DNA of 64,000 nucleotides from Metapseudomonas resinovorans DSM 21078 (GCF_000423545.1 NZ_AUIE01000006.1:230557-294556), one strand, 5' to 3'; shown: positions 38,716-48,343, numbered from the stretch's first letter. Numbers and translations: made by a program. The notes: generated from the letters alone by a model not told the origin.

Positions 38716-39972
38716 TCAGGCCATCAGCAGGACAACGGTACCCGCCAGCAACCCTCCACCGATAAAGGGAAAGGTGCGCAGCGCCAGTCCTTTGCCGCCG
38801 ATCACCGCAATCAGGCCCGCTTTCACCAGGCTATTGCTCAGCACCGCGAGGAAGATGCCGCGCACGGCCACTTCCGCCCCGAGCTCACGGTTGGCACCCC
38901 TGGCCAGCGACAGGGTAATGGCATCCACATCCGTGAGGCCCGAGAGCAGCGAGACCAGGTAGACGCCCACATCTCCCAGGTAGCGGCGCGCTGCCTCAAC
39001 CAGGAACAGGATCAGCGCCAGCAACGCGGCGAAGCGCAGGGCCGGGCCCAGCTCGAAGGGGTTTTTCAGGGGCGGCTCGGCTTTGGGTGATTCATCCTCG
39101 GCGGCCATTCTCCAGTAGAAGAACGCGCCGGCGGCGTAGACCAGCGCTGTAATACCCAGGGGCCAGCCCAGCCTGGGCAGCAGGGCGGGGTTCACCAGAC
39201 CGACCTCCAGCAGCACCCGGGGAAACATCAGCGCGGACGTCGCCAGCAGGCCGGCGGCCAGCAGCGGGCGCAGGGACCGGTGCCCGGTGAGGTGGGACAG
39301 CGTGATGGTCATCGCTGTCGAGGACACCGTGCCGCCCAGCAATGCTGTCAGCAGCAGGCCGCGCTGGGTGCCCACCAGGCGGATGGCAAAGTACGCGGCG
39401 AACCCCAGCGCGGCGATCAGCACCACCATCCACCAGGTGGCGTAGGGGTTGAAGACTTCCCACGGTCCGTAGCCTTTATTGGGCAACACCGGCAGCATCA
39501 CCACAGAGATGAACAGCAGCTTCAGGGCCGCCGAGAGCTCCGTCTCCTGCAGACGGAACAGCGCCTTGTGCAGTTCATCCTTGAGGCTCAACAGCAGCGC
39601 AACGACCACGGCTCCGGACGCGGACAACGTGTGATAGCCAGCCACCGCCAGGCTGCCCAGAAGAAAGGTGATGAGCAGGGTCAACTCGCTGGAGAGTCCC
39701 AGGTCGCCCACATAGACGAGTTCGCCGAAGTACGACGCGATCACCAGCACGGCGAAGCAGGCGAAGATCGCTACCCAGACCGCGGTGCCAAACTGCTCGC
39801 CAAGAAAGGCGGCGAACCCGCCGAGCAGCCCGGTGAGGCCGAAGGATCGGATGCCCGCCACCAGCCGCAGGGCCTCCTTGTTGCGCTCGCGCCAACCGCG
39901 CTCGGCGCCAATCAGCAGGCCGACGGCAAGGGCGCTGGCGAAGTCGAGCAGGACATCCGTAGCTTCGGGCAT
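38716..39972 (-). CDS. MgtC/SapB and DUF4010 family membrane protein
   Basis: 418-residue polytopic protein: an N-terminal MgtC-like domain (ALAVGLLIGAERGWRERN, about 1-135) and a C-terminal DUF4010 domain, about 11-12 membrane spans in all. Function is not established; MgtC proteins modulate ATP synthase or ion balance in pathogens. ATG 39972 has AAAGGA upstream, whereas the in-frame ATG at 39987 has none. It ends 4 bp from the convergent MerR gene. Confidence 0.85.
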   Translation of the reverse strand: MPEATDVLLDFASALAVGLLIGAERGWRERNKEALRLVAGIRSFGLTGLLGGFAAFLGEQFGTAVWVAIFACFAVLVIASYFGELVYVGDLGLSSELTLLITFLLGSLAVAGYHTLSASGAVVVALLLSLKDELHKALFRLQETELSAALKLLFISVVMLPVLPNKGYGPWEVFNPYATWWMVVLIAALGFAAYFAIRLVGTQRGLLLTALLGGTVSSTAMTITLSHLTGHRSLRPLLAAGLLATSALMFPRVLLEVGLVNPALLPRLGWPLGITALVYAAGAFFYWRMAAEDESPKAEPPLKNPFELGPALRFAALLALILFLVEAARRYLGDVGVYLVSLLSGLTDVDAITLSLARGANRELGAEVAVRGIFLAVLSNSLVKAGLIAVIGGKGLALRTFPFIGGGLLAGTVVLLMA

Positions 39973-40090
39973 GGCGCTTCCTTTCATCGGGATAGGAAGC
40001 AGTCTAGACCGGGGTGGGGGCGAAACCTTGATTTGGGTCGGTGCCGAGAAAAGTGCGAGCTGACCGTTCAGGACGCTTCCGTTGTCGGCA

Positions 40091-41362
40091 TCACCCCATC
40101 AACGCCGCCCGCCGTCCTCGATCCAGTCGCACGGTAGCCAGCAGCAGCAGGCCAACCACGAAGTAGCTGCCGGTGATGAGCATGGCCAGGCGGTGGTCGC
40201 CGCCGGACAACCAACTGGCCAGGCCGTAGGTCATTGGGCCGAGGATCGCGGAGAGCTTTACCGCCTGGCCCCAGAGTCCGAAGAACTCCGCCAGCCGCGT
40301 GGGTGGGGCGAGCAGGCCGACAATGGCGCGCCCTGCCGACTGGCTGGCGCCCATGCACAGGCCGGCAATATTGGCGGCGGCCCAGAACAGCGCCGGGCCG
40401 CTGGCCAGCCAGACCATCCCCACCATGGCCAGCCAGCCCAGCAGGGTCAGCGCCAGGGTGGGACGGTGGCCGATGCGGTCTTGCAGCCAACCGAAGAGCA
40501 CGGCGCCGACCGAGGCGGTGATGTTGACGATGAAAATCAGCAGCAGAGTGTCCTGGGTGGTGAACCCCATTACCTGATTGGCGTAGATGGCCGCCAGGCT
40601 GATCACCGCGGCGATACCGGCCTGGTAGCAGACGGTACAGGCCAGGAAACGCATCAAATCGCGGTAGCGCCCGGCGTCGCGCATCGTCTGGGCAAAACGT
40701 CTCCAGGCCCCACCTTCCGCTGCCGGTTGCGGCTGGCTGCGTTCCTTCAGGTAGAGAAAGGTCGGGGTACTGGCCAGGGCGAAGAGCAGGGCGGTGATGA
40801 GCACGCACACCGGCACGAACTGCGCGGCGGTTTGCCCCTGGCCCTGCGCCCAGCTGACATAGCCCAGGCAGGCGCCCAGGCTGACCAGCCCGCCGATATA
40901 GCCCAGCCCCCAACCCCAGCCGGATACCCGACCCAGCGCATCGTCGCGGGCAAGCTCGGGCAGGAAGGCGGCAATCAGGTTCTCCCCGGTGCCGAAGAAA
41001 AAGTTCGACAGCACCACGAACAGCACCGCCAGTGCCAGGGCGCCGGGTCCGGCCAGGGCCAGCGCGGCGGTGAAGACCACACAGCCCAGAGCGCTGAACA
41101 ACAGTAGGCGTTTCTTGCAGGCGGCAGCGTCGGCGTAGGCCCCGATCAAGGGCGCGGTGAGGATCACCAGGGCGTAGGAGATGGCGAGGGTGCTGGTCCA
41201 GGCCAGGGTGCCCCAGGGTTTCCCCTCGGCGACCACGGCAACGAAATAGGCGTTGAAGACAGCGGTGATGATCACCGTGGTGTAGCCGGAGTTGGCGAAG
41301 TCGAACATCGCCCAGGCCCAGATTTCCCGGCGCGTCACACCGGTGGCAAGGCTGGATCGCAT
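40091..41362 (-). CDS. MFS transporter, UMF1/Atg22-like
   Basis: 423-residue major facilitator with 12 predicted spans and the family N-terminus WAWAMFDFANSGYTTVIITAVF. Members of this group resemble vacuolar amino-acid exporter Atg22. The substrate is not predictable. A cytoplasmic loop (KERSQPQPAAEGGAW) splits the two halves. It stands alone between the DUF4010 gene and the nitrate block. Confidence 0.85.
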   Translation of the reverse strand: MRSSLATGVTRREIWAWAMFDFANSGYTTVIITAVFNAYFVAVVAEGKPWGTLAWTSTLAISYALVILTAPLIGAYADAAACKKRLLLFSALGCVVFTAALALAGPGALALAVLFVVLSNFFFGTGENLIAAFLPELARDDALGRVSGWGWGLGYIGGLVSLGACLGYVSWAQGQGQTAAQFVPVCVLITALLFALASTPTFLYLKERSQPQPAAEGGAWRRFAQTMRDAGRYRDLMRFLACTVCYQAGIAAVISLAAIYANQVMGFTTQDTLLLIFIVNITASVGAVLFGWLQDRIGHRPTLALTLLGWLAMVGMVWLASGPALFWAAANIAGLCMGASQSAGRAIVGLLAPPTRLAEFFGLWGQAVKLSAILGPMTYGLASWLSGGDHRLAMLITGSYFVVGLLLLATVRLDRGRRAALMG

Positions 41363-41550
41363 GGCACTTTTCCCCTGTCGAGCGTCCCGGAGAGCCTAGT
41401 CCCACCCGCGCCATCACGCGACCGTGGCGCTTTTTCACCCTGTTCGCGTTCGGTCGCCGTCCGGCTGCTGGAGTTGCGCAAGACCTCTGGGAAGGTCGTG
41501 CGCAAACCTGGACGGAATAACGCTGCCCAGCGCGGGACTTGGCCCCCGGC

Positions 41551-42222
41551 TCAGTCCAGGCTGCTTCGCAGGGCTTCGATGCGTTTGTCGATCAGCGGCG
41601 TGAACAGGGCATAGAGTTGAGCGGGCTGGAGTGCCAGGCTGCGCGTGCTGAACAGGTTACGGGCCAGTTGTGCCAAGGCTTCGCGCAGCTCGGTATCGGC
41701 GCTGCCGAGCAGGCGATCGTGCAGGTACTGCAGCTGGATGCGCAGTTCCAACGGACACTCCGGCAGGGCGGCGGCCCGAATCGACAGGCCGCGTAGACGG
41801 CCCAGATCCTCTACCTGCCAACAGCGATCGGCGATGCCTGGCGTGCGCTGGAGCAAACGGCACATGTGCAGCTCCAGGAACCGGATTCGGGCGAGCAGGG
41901 ACTCCAGGAGGCGGCAGTGGCCTTCGAAGTCCGCCGGAGCCTGGAGCAGAGACCGCCAGGCCCGCTGGTGGTCGGCATCTGGCCAGGCCTGCCAGCTGCG
42001 TTCAAGTTGCAGTTCCAGGCACTGGCGGTCCCGCACGGCGTCCGGGCCCGTCTGGCCGCCCAGCGCACGATGGCGCTGCACGCCCTGCATCAACTCAAGG
42101 CCCAGCAGCAGGTCACGGTTCAGCGTCTGGACGACGCGGTGTTGCCGGCGCTGGCTGAGGTTCCAGGGGAGTGCGCAGGCGGCCAGCAGGCAGGCGACTA
42201 TCAGCAAGGCTTGCAGGATCAT
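41551..42222 (-). CDS. Membrane-anchored NIT-like helical protein
   Basis: 223-residue protein with an N-terminal membrane span (about 3-20) and an all-helical remainder. The segment [19 protein letters not shown] followed by an Arg- and Gln-rich helix resembles the start of the NIT (nitrate/nitrite sensing) domain, whose pattern is LQ-x-ERG-L-S; the match is remote. Its ATG overlaps the stop of the upstream chemoreceptor gene (42219-42222), so the two are made together. It probably supplies the sensing part of that receptor. Confidence 0.6.
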   Translation of the reverse strand: MILQALLIVACLLAACALPWNLSQRRQHRVVQTLNRDLLLGLELMQGVQRHRALGGQTGPDAVRDRQCLELQLERSWQAWPDADHQRAWRSLLQAPADFEGHCRLLESLLARIRFLELHMCRLLQRTPGIADRCWQVEDLGRLRGLSIRAAALPECPLELRIQLQYLHDRLLGSADTELREALAQLARNLFSTRSLALQPAQLYALFTPLIDKRIEALRSSLD

Positions 42223-43403
42223 CGCGCGACCTCCCCGCTCAGTCGCGACAGGTAACGGGTCAGGCCGTGGAGGCTGCGCGTCTGGCCGCTCTGGGTTTCA
42301 AGGCTGTCGCTGATCTGCTGCAGTTGCTCGCAAAGCGCCTGGTTCGCCTGATGATGCTCACCCAGGGCTTGCTGCATGCTGCCGAAGCGTTGCAGGTTCT
42401 CCCGGCTCTTTCCGGCCAGCCGGTCCAGGCTCTCCGCCAGTTGGCTGCTTTGCCCGCTGCCCTGCTCCAACAGTTCGCGGTGATGGGCGACTTCCCGGTC
42501 GACCTGGCCGACCGCTGCCGTGATGGCCGTGGCCGCCGCGGTGATGCCGCGTGTGGTTGCATCGGTGGCAGTGGCCATTCGCCGGACCTCTTCGGCGACG
42601 ACGGCGAAGCCGCGGCCATGTTCGCCGGCGCGGGCCGCTTCTATGGAAGCGTTCAGGGCCAGCAACTGGGTTTGCTTGGCCAGGTCCTGGATGCTTTGCA
42701 CCGACTGCTCGACCAGCGCCGTGCTGTGCAGCAGGTTTTTCACGGCATTGGCCGTATCGCCCAGGCTGTCGCGAATGTCGCCCATGCCTTCGCCAAGCGC
42801 TTCTGCCGCGCGGCAGCCGTCTTCGCCCTGGGCCAGCGCGGCGGCGAACGCGGTGCGAGCGTCGCTGGCCAGTTCGTCGACGCTGGCCAGGCTGCGTTCG
42901 ATCTGTTCGCTGGCGGCGGCGATCATGGTCACCCGCTGACTCTGCTCGCTGCCCTGGACATGGGCTGTCTGGGCCAACTGTTCGAGGGCCTGGCTGGAGA
43001 AGCGGACCTCACTCTGCAACCGCTCGGCACCGCGCAACTGCTGGTCGCAGCTCACCAGCAGGGTGGCCGGATTGCAGCCCGGCGGGGCGTCCAGGAGACG
43101 GGCCAGTTCGTTGAGCCAGAACGCATCGCGGCGTCGCTGGTGACGCTCCAGCAACCGCAGGGCGAACGCGAAGTAGAGGGTGCAGAGCAGCAACCCGAGG
43201 GTAACCGGCGCCAGTCCGGCGCGTGCGCTGGCGGTCGCGCAGAGAGCCAGGCCCAGGGGCAGCCATAGGCCCGCACCGGTGGCCGCCAGCAAGGCGCTGC
43301 CCGGTTCGAATCCCCGCCAGATGCGCGAAGGCGGCAGGGCCGCGCTGGGTGCATCGGGCACCTGGCCGGTGCGTTGCCCTGCCGGAAGCGGAATGTCTTT
43401 CAT
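42219..43403 (-). CDS. Chemoreceptor lacking a periplasmic domain
   Basis: 394-residue methyl-accepting chemotaxis protein. Two membrane spans (about 36-58 and 64-85) are separated by only a few residues, so there is no ligand-binding domain outside. The cytoplasmic coiled coil contains the conserved hairpin tip [23 protein letters not shown] 43403 has AGGAG 6 nt upstream; an extension to 43463 lacks an RBS. It follows the nitrate-block porin by 104 bp and overlaps the NIT-like gene. Confidence 0.9.
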   Translation of the reverse strand: MKDIPLPAGQRTGQVPDAPSAALPPSRIWRGFEPGSALLAATGAGLWLPLGLALCATASARAGLAPVTLGLLLCTLYFAFALRLLERHQRRRDAFWLNELARLLDAPPGCNPATLLVSCDQQLRGAERLQSEVRFSSQALEQLAQTAHVQGSEQSQRVTMIAAASEQIERSLASVDELASDARTAFAAALAQGEDGCRAAEALGEGMGDIRDSLGDTANAVKNLLHSTALVEQSVQSIQDLAKQTQLLALNASIEAARAGEHGRGFAVVAEEVRRMATATDATTRGITAAATAITAAVGQVDREVAHHRELLEQGSGQSSQLAESLDRLAGKSRENLQRFGSMQQALGEHHQANQALCEQLQQISDSLETQSGQTRSLHGLTRYLSRLSGEVAR

Positions 43404-43482
43404 GGTCGGCTCCTGTATCGCGCCTGCTTTTCCCGCGGACCGGGACGATACGGTGCGCGGCATGGCGGCCGCGCACCGAAGG

Positions 43483-43501
43483 CCGGCCCGCTATGGGCCG
43501 G
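43483..43501 (-). terminator. Hairpin after the porin gene
   Basis: 7-bp stem CCGGCCC / GGGCCGG, 7 nt after the porin stop. No T-run, so read-through into the chemoreceptor gene is likely. Confidence 0.35.
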
Positions 43502-43507
43502 ATTCAC

Positions 43508-44755
43508 TCAGTAGCTGTACTGCGCCTGCAGCCAGAACTTGTCGGTATCCACCGTCCGGCTTCGATCATCCGAGTCGTAGGCGGCGTACTTGATCAGCCC
43601 GACCAGGCCCTTCACCCCGGGAATCGGATGGGCATAGGACAGGTCGATTTCGCTGCCGTAGCTGTCGCCGTTCCGCTCGGTCTCGAAGTCGTGGTACCAG
43701 GCCTGCAGGCTGCCGCCGGCCAGTGGCGCGGTGACGCCGAAGTAGGCGTCCTCGATGCCGTCGGCCGGGGTGGTGAGGAACTGGTCGGCCCAGCCCTGGA
43801 ACAGGTGCTTGGTCGCCAGCGGCGTCTGGAAGGCGCGGTTGCCCGGTCCGCTGTCTCCGCCCAGCACCTCGTAGCCGGCTTTCAACTGCAGCCCCTTGAG
43901 GGTGTAGCCCAGCTCGGCGAGGTAGTACTCGCTGTCCAGGTCCTGCGGGTTGTCGGCGTAGTCCTGCTGGCGCGCGTACTCAAAGACATAACTGAAACCG
44001 GCCAGGGCGCCGTTCAAACGCAGGCCTCGGGTTGCACTGGACAGGCTGCCCAAGGGAGCGCTGGCGGTGACGGCGATGTTGTCCAGGCCGAGCAGGTAGC
44101 TGTAGGCGGTCACCGTGAGTTCGGGCATGACCAGGTACTGGGCATTGAACAGGTGGCTGTGGCCTTCGATGTTGGCCGGGTTGGTGCGGTTGTCGAAGCG
44201 GCCGTTGTCCGGGCCGAAAATGCTGTTGATGTTGTCGAGATAGGCATAGGTCAGGGTCAGGCCTTCGAGAGGCTTGAGTTGGCCGAGGGCCGCATCGTAG
44301 GTCTGCTCGTTCTGGCGCCAGGCGACGCCGCCGACGTAGCGCTGGTTGTCCAGGTTGATGCGCTGGCGGCCTAGCACGGCGCTACCGAACGCCTGGTCGT
44401 AGCGCAGCAGGGCCTGGTTGACTTCACTGCCGTCCGGGTCGACCACCATGGCGTAGTCGGTCTGGCCGTTGCGACTACTGTTGTAGGCGGCATCGCCCAG
44501 GCGGCTGACGTTGTCCACTTCCACCAGGCCGGAGAGGCCGTACCACTTGCCGCTCTGGAAGCCCACGCGGGTGCGCAGGGTCTGGGCATTGGCGTTACGC
44601 AGGTTGTTGTCCTGCTCGACGTTCTCGTAGCGGTGGCGGGCATCGAGGATGGGCTTGCCCTGGGTGAACAGGTTGCCCAGATCCTCGGCGGCCAGGGCGG
44701 CGTGACTGGTGCCGGCAACGGCCAGCGACAACAGGGCGGGCTTCAGCATGTGCAT
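43508..44755 (-). CDS. Outer-membrane beta-barrel porin of the nitrate block
   Basis: 415-residue protein with a signal peptide (AALAAEDLG, cleavage near residue 23), alternating amphipathic strands and a C-terminal aromatic residue (QAQYSY), typical of outer-membrane barrels. It resembles the alginate-export/OprD-like single-chain porins of Pseudomonas. Its sigma-54 promoter and leader match those of nrtA and nasS, so nitrate or a nitrogen source is the likely cargo. ATG 44755 has AGGA about 9 nt upstream. Confidence 0.85.
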   Translation of the reverse strand: MHMLKPALLSLAVAGTSHAALAAEDLGNLFTQGKPILDARHRYENVEQDNNLRNANAQTLRTRVGFQSGKWYGLSGLVEVDNVSRLGDAAYNSSRNGQTDYAMVVDPDGSEVNQALLRYDQAFGSAVLGRQRINLDNQRYVGGVAWRQNEQTYDAALGQLKPLEGLTLTYAYLDNINSIFGPDNGRFDNRTNPANIEGHSHLFNAQYLVMPELTVTAYSYLLGLDNIAVTASAPLGSLSSATRGLRLNGALAGFSYVFEYARQQDYADNPQDLDSEYYLAELGYTLKGLQLKAGYEVLGGDSGPGNRAFQTPLATKHLFQGWADQFLTTPADGIEDAYFGVTAPLAGGSLQAWYHDFETERNGDSYGSEIDLSYAHPIPGVKGLVGLIKYAAYDSDDRSRTVDTDKFWLQAQYSY

Positions 44756-44782
44756 AGCGGTCTTCCTAAGTCTGGAAAGCGC

Positions 44783-44872
44783 AAAAAAAACGCCGCGGCA
44801 CCCCAGCTCCGGAAGTGGAGGGGTGACCGCGACGTCGTTGTCGGTTGAGTGGCAGACACGCCGTTGTGCTGA
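44783..44872 (-). promoter_or_regulatory. ANTAR-type attenuator leader of the porin gene
   Basis: Read on the minus strand: hairpin 1 has stem GCAC/GTGT and loop AACGGC (44856-44869); hairpin 2 has stem CGAC/GTCG and loop AACGAC (44830-44843); both hexaloops have A1 and G4, the ANTAR target pattern. A terminator follows (GTCGCGG-T-CACCCC / GGGGTGCCGCGGC, then T8, 44783-44837). Its 5' arm uses the 3' arm of hairpin 2, so the two exclude each other. NasT binding should allow read-through. Confidence 0.8.
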
Positions 44873-44886
44873 CCGGAGGAGGTCAT

Positions 44887-44902
44887 AGCAGGCTCTGTGC
44901 CA
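44887..44902 (-). promoter_or_regulatory. Sigma-54 promoter of the porin gene
   Basis: Minus strand TGGCACAGAGCCTGCT, GG-N10-GC with consensus TGGCAC. The expected start, about 12 nt after the GC, lies just before attenuator hairpin 1. Confidence 0.78.
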
Positions 44903-45081
44903 GCTTGTTCAAGAGGCTGATTTAAAAGGAATTTATTCAGCGTAAAGAACATTTCGCGATTACGCCCTGGACATTCGTGGGCCAGGTTGCATTGGACGGG
45001 TGCGAGGCACGCCACAGGAGCCCCTGCATGGGGCATGTGAGCCGGCGGGTGGCCAACCTTCGTAGCAGGCGGGCATGTCGC

Positions 45082-45137
45082 AGCCCGGATGAATGCCGTG
45101 AGTGCCGGTTGAACTTTCCCCGGATTTCATCCGGGCT
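45082..45137. repeat. Inverted repeat of the GTAGCCCGGATGAA type
   Basis: AGCCCGGATGAA (45082-45093) and TTCATCCGGGCT (45126-45137) are perfect 12-bp inverted arms, a repeat type frequent between pseudomonad genes. The 44903-45180 interval shows nothing else recognisable. Confidence 0.6.
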
Positions 45138-45180
45138 ACCGGCTGGAAAACAGTGTTGCCTCTGCGGGGCAGAGAGAAAC

Positions 45181-45204
45181 AAAAAGCCCGGCGCGAGGCC
45201 GGGC
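45181..45204 (-). terminator. Intrinsic terminator after nrtC
   Basis: Minus strand GCCCGGC-CTCGC-GCCGGGC followed by TTTTTG, 20 nt after the nrtC stop. Confidence 0.82.
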
Positions 45205-45224
45205 GGGTCTCTTGGGGCGGATGC

Positions 45225-46016
45225 CTAGGCGGCGGGACGCTGCTGGCGTTGGTAGAGGAACTCCAGTACAGCGGTGCGGTACGCGTGGTAGTGGGCATCG
45301 TTGGCCAGGGTCAGGCGGTCGCGCGGGCGCGGTAGTCCGACCTCGACGATGTCGCCTATGGTGGCAGCCGGCCCGTTGGTCATCATCACGATGCGGTCGG
45401 AAAGCAGCACGGCCTCGTCCACGTCATGGGTGACCATCACCACCGTGCTGCGCGTTTCGCCGACGATCCGTAGCAGTTCGTCCTGCAGGTGGGCGCGGGT
45501 GAGGGCGTCCAGTGCGCCGAAGGGCTCGTCCATCAGCAGCACCTTGGGCTCCATCGCCAGGGCACGGGCGATACCCACGCGCTGCTTCATGCCGCCGGAT
45601 ATCTCGTTGGGGTGCTTGTGCGCCGCATGCTCCAGGCCGACCATCTGCAACGCCGCCGCCGTGCGCTCCTTGAGCCGGGCCTTGCCTTCGCGATTGCCGA
45701 AGACCCGCTCCACCGCCAGGTAAACGTTGCCGAAACAGGTCATCCAGGGCAGCAGGCTGTGGTTCTGGAAAACCACGCCACGTTCCGGTCCGGGGCCGTC
45801 GATTTCCCGCCCGTTGCAGATCAGCCCGCCTTCGCTGGCGTCCAGCAGGCCGGCGATGAGGTTGAGCACCGTGGACTTGCCACAGCCGGAGTGGCCGATC
45901 AGCGAGACGAACTCGCCGCGGGCGATGCAGAGGTTGACGTTGCTGAGGGCCTGGAAGCGGCCCTTGCGGGTATCGAAATGCTTGCTGACACCGGTCAGCT
46001 CGACGAACTTGTCCAT
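45225..46016 (-). CDS. nrtC: Nitrate ABC transporter ATP-binding protein
   Basis: 263-residue ABC ATPase: Walker A GHSGCGKST (41-49), signature ISGGMKQR, Walker B VLLMDEP and H-loop VTHDVDEA. It energises nitrate (or nitrite/cyanate) import with NrtA and NrtB. It lacks the NrtA-like C-terminal extension of cyanobacterial NrtC, so matches the shorter NasD/NrtD type. ATG 46016 has GGAGAG upstream; longer in-frame sequence overlaps nrtB and is not coding. Confidence 0.92.
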   Translation of the reverse strand: MDKFVELTGVSKHFDTRKGRFQALSNVNLCIARGEFVSLIGHSGCGKSTVLNLIAGLLDASEGGLICNGREIDGPGPERGVVFQNHSLLPWMTCFGNVYLAVERVFGNREGKARLKERTAAALQMVGLEHAAHKHPNEISGGMKQRVGIARALAMEPKVLLMDEPFGALDALTRAHLQDELLRIVGETRSTVVMVTHDVDEAVLLSDRIVMMTNGPAATIGDIVEVGLPRPRDRLTLANDAHYHAYRTAVLEFLYQRQQRPAA

Positions 46017-46030
46017 GGTCTCTCTCCGGG

Positions 46031-46888
46031 TCAGTTGGCGTAGTCGAAGCGCTTGGCCAGCCATAGCAGGCTCTGTTCCAGGGCCAACCCCACCAGACCG
46101 ACGATGATGATGGCGATGAGGATGTGCTCGACGTTCAGGTTGTTCCATTCGTCCCACACCCAGAAGCCCAGGCCGGTGCCACCGGTGAGCATTTCCGCCG
46201 CCACTATCACCAGCCAGGCGACGCCGATGGCCAGGCGGATGCCGGTCATCAGGTGTGGCAGCACGGCGGGGAAGAGGATGCGGGTGAGCACCTTGAACTC
46301 GGAGAGTTTCAGGACCCTCGCCACGTTGAGGTAGTCCTGCGGCACGCTGGCGACGCCCGCGGCGGTGTTGAGGATGATCGGCCAGATGGAGCTGATGAAG
46401 ATCACCCAGATCGATGCCGGGCCGGCGGCTTCGAATACCAGCAGGCCAATGGGCAGCCAGGCCAGCGGGGAAACCGGTCGCAGCAGGCTGATGATGGGCG
46501 AGAGCATGCCGGCCAGGAAGGCAAAGCGGCCGATGGCGAAGCCCAGTGGAATGCCCACCAGCGCGGCCATGCCAAAGCCCAGGCCGACCCGGCCCAGCGA
46601 GTGCAGGATGTTCCAGCCGATGCCCATGTCGTTGGGGCCGTTGTCGTAGAAGGGATCGGCGAACAGTTCCAGCGCCGAATGCCAGGTCGACAGCGGTCCC
46701 GGCAGCCCTTCGCTGCGGGCGGCGACCAGGGCCCAGAGGCCGATGAACAACAGCAGGCCAAGCAGCGGTGGGACCAGCGTGCGCGCGAGGTTGCGCAAGA
46801 CCTCCGCGCCGGGTCGGGCCGGGCGCGGGGCGTCGCTGGGAGCGACCTTGGTGGCCGCTGGCAACGGGGTGTTCAGGGGTGCATTCAT
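46031..46888 (-). CDS. nrtB: Nitrate ABC transporter permease
   Basis: 285-residue BPD-type permease with about six membrane spans and the EAA loop (EAAGPASIWVIFISSIWPI...). It forms the channel of the nitrate transporter. ATG 46888 has GGGAGG 5 nt upstream. It lies between nrtA and nrtC (14 bp either side), so the three form an operon. Confidence 0.93.
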   Translation of the reverse strand: MNAPLNTPLPAATKVAPSDAPRPARPGAEVLRNLARTLVPPLLGLLLFIGLWALVAARSEGLPGPLSTWHSALELFADPFYDNGPNDMGIGWNILHSLGRVGLGFGMAALVGIPLGFAIGRFAFLAGMLSPIISLLRPVSPLAWLPIGLLVFEAAGPASIWVIFISSIWPIILNTAAGVASVPQDYLNVARVLKLSEFKVLTRILFPAVLPHLMTGIRLAIGVAWLVIVAAEMLTGGTGLGFWVWDEWNNLNVEHILIAIIIVGLVGLALEQSLLWLAKRFDYAN

Positions 46889-46902
46889 GGTGGCCTCCCG
46901 AG

Positions 46903-48186
46903 TCAGACTTTGATGGCAAAGGACTGGGCGTAGGCGGCCGGGTTCGAGCCATCCCACACCTTGCCGTCAATCAGCGTGTTGCTGCGCATCTGGGTGGCCG
47001 GCACCGGCAGGCCGAGGGCGCCGGCCGCTTCGCTGAACAGCCGGGTCTGGTTGACCTGGGCAGCGACGGCGGCGTAGTCGGGGTCCTCCTTGATCAGGCC
47101 CCAGCGGCGGAACTGGGTCATGAACCACATGCCGTCGGAGAGGTACGGAAAGTTCACCTGGCATTCCTTGCAGAAGGCCATGGCGTGCGGGTCGTCCCAT
47201 TGGTTGCCCAGGCCGTCTTCGTAATGGCCGAGGAAGCGCTGTTCGATTACGTCCACCGGGGCGTTCACGTAGGCCTTGCCGGAAATCAGCTTGGCGGTGG
47301 CTTTCTTGTTTTCCGTGCTGGCTTCGATGAAGCGGCTGGCATCGAGCAGGGCCATCACCAGCGCCCGTGCGGTGTTGGGGTTCTGTTCGACGAACTCACG
47401 CGAGCATCCCAGGACTTTCTCCGGGTGGTCCGCCCAGATCTGCTGGGTGGTGGCGGCGGTGAAGCCGATCTTGTCGGAGATGGCCCGCGCGCCCCAGGGC
47501 TCACCAACGCAGAAGCCGTCCATGTTGCCGACACGCATGTTGGCGACCATTTGCGGCGGCGGCACGGTGATGGTCTTGACGTCGGTCATCGGGTTGATGC
47601 CGTAGTTCGCCAGCCAGTAATAGAGCCACATGGCGTGGGTGCCGGTGGGGAAGGTCTGGGCGAAGGTCAGCGGGTTACCGCCTTTGCGGATATGCGCGGC
47701 GAGTTGCTCGCCGTTGGTCACGCCCGCTTCTTTCAGTTGGCGGGAAAGGGTGATGCCCTGGCCGTTCTGGTTGAGGCCCATGAGCACCGCCATGTTCTTT
47801 TGCGGTCCGGCGACGCCGAGCTGGGAGCCGTACATCATGCCGTAGAGCACGTGGGACGCATCCAGCTCACCAGTGTTCAGCTTGTCGCGCACACCGGCCC
47901 AGGAGGCTTCCTTGCTGGGGGTGATGGACAGGCCGTACTTGGCGGCGAACCCCTGGGTGGCGGCTACGACCACCGAGGCGCAGTCGGTCAGCGGAATGAA
48001 GCCGACCTTCAGTGCGGCCTTCTCGGGGGCATCCGAGCCGGCAGCCCAGGCGGCGCTGCGCAGGAGGTCGGGCGCGGAAAGCCCGAGGGCGGCCACACCT
48101 CCGACGGTGCTGGCGATGGCGATGGACTGCTTGAGGAAGTTGCGACGGCTGTTGTTCACCGGCTCTTTGGAATCACGTTCGCTCAT
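46903..48186 (-). CDS. nrtA: Nitrate ABC transporter substrate-binding protein
   Basis: 427-residue periplasmic NrtA/NasF-type binding protein. A Tat signal (SRRNFLKQ, then a hydrophobic stretch ending AAWAAGSDA) directs folded export. LTDCASVVVAATQGFAAKYGL, GFCVGEPWGARA and LGHYEDG are family features. ATG 48186 has AGGA 8 nt upstream; a TTG 24 nt earlier falls in the attenuator region. It is the first gene of nrtABC, controlled by the sigma-54/ANTAR leader upstream. Confidence 0.94.
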   Translation of the reverse strand: MSERDSKEPVNNSRRNFLKQSIAIASTVGGVAALGLSAPDLLRSAAWAAGSDAPEKAALKVGFIPLTDCASVVVAATQGFAAKYGLSITPSKEASWAGVRDKLNTGELDASHVLYGMMYGSQLGVAGPQKNMAVLMGLNQNGQGITLSRQLKEAGVTNGEQLAAHIRKGGNPLTFAQTFPTGTHAMWLYYWLANYGINPMTDVKTITVPPPQMVANMRVGNMDGFCVGEPWGARAISDKIGFTAATTQQIWADHPEKVLGCSREFVEQNPNTARALVMALLDASRFIEASTENKKATAKLISGKAYVNAPVDVIEQRFLGHYEDGLGNQWDDPHAMAFCKECQVNFPYLSDGMWFMTQFRRWGLIKEDPDYAAVAAQVNQTRLFSEAAGALGLPVPATQMRSNTLIDGKVWDGSNPAAYAQSFAIKV

Positions 48187-48213
48187 GGTGTTGTCCTGAT
48201 TGGAGGGCAAAAC

Positions 48214-48301
48214 AAAAACGGCGTACGCCAGAGCTCCCGATAGGGGAAGGAGCTCTGACGGACGCCGTTGTCCGTGATCCGCGGCCCACCGCCGTTGGCG
48301 C
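48214..48301 (-). promoter_or_regulatory. ANTAR-type attenuator leader of nrtABC
   Basis: Minus strand: hairpin 1 has loop AACGGC within GCGCC/GGT arms (48288-48301); hairpin 2 has stem CGGAC/GTCCG and loop AACGGC (48259-48274). The terminator (arms ACGGCGTCCGTCAGAGCTCC and GGGAGCTCTGGCGTACGCCG, then TTTTTG) starts inside hairpin 2, so hairpin 2 and the terminator are mutually exclusive. This is the layout used by NasT-type antiterminators. Confidence 0.85.
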
Positions 48302-48327
48302 GCTACGCAGGAATCTGCAGAAGGATT

Positions 48328-48343
48328 TGCAAAGGCCTTGCCA
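48328..48343 (-). promoter_or_regulatory. Sigma-54 promoter of nrtABC
   Basis: Minus strand TGGCAAGGCCTTTGCA, GG-N10-GC. The predicted start (about 48317) is 16 nt before attenuator hairpin 1. No NtrC sites were searched for. Confidence 0.78.
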
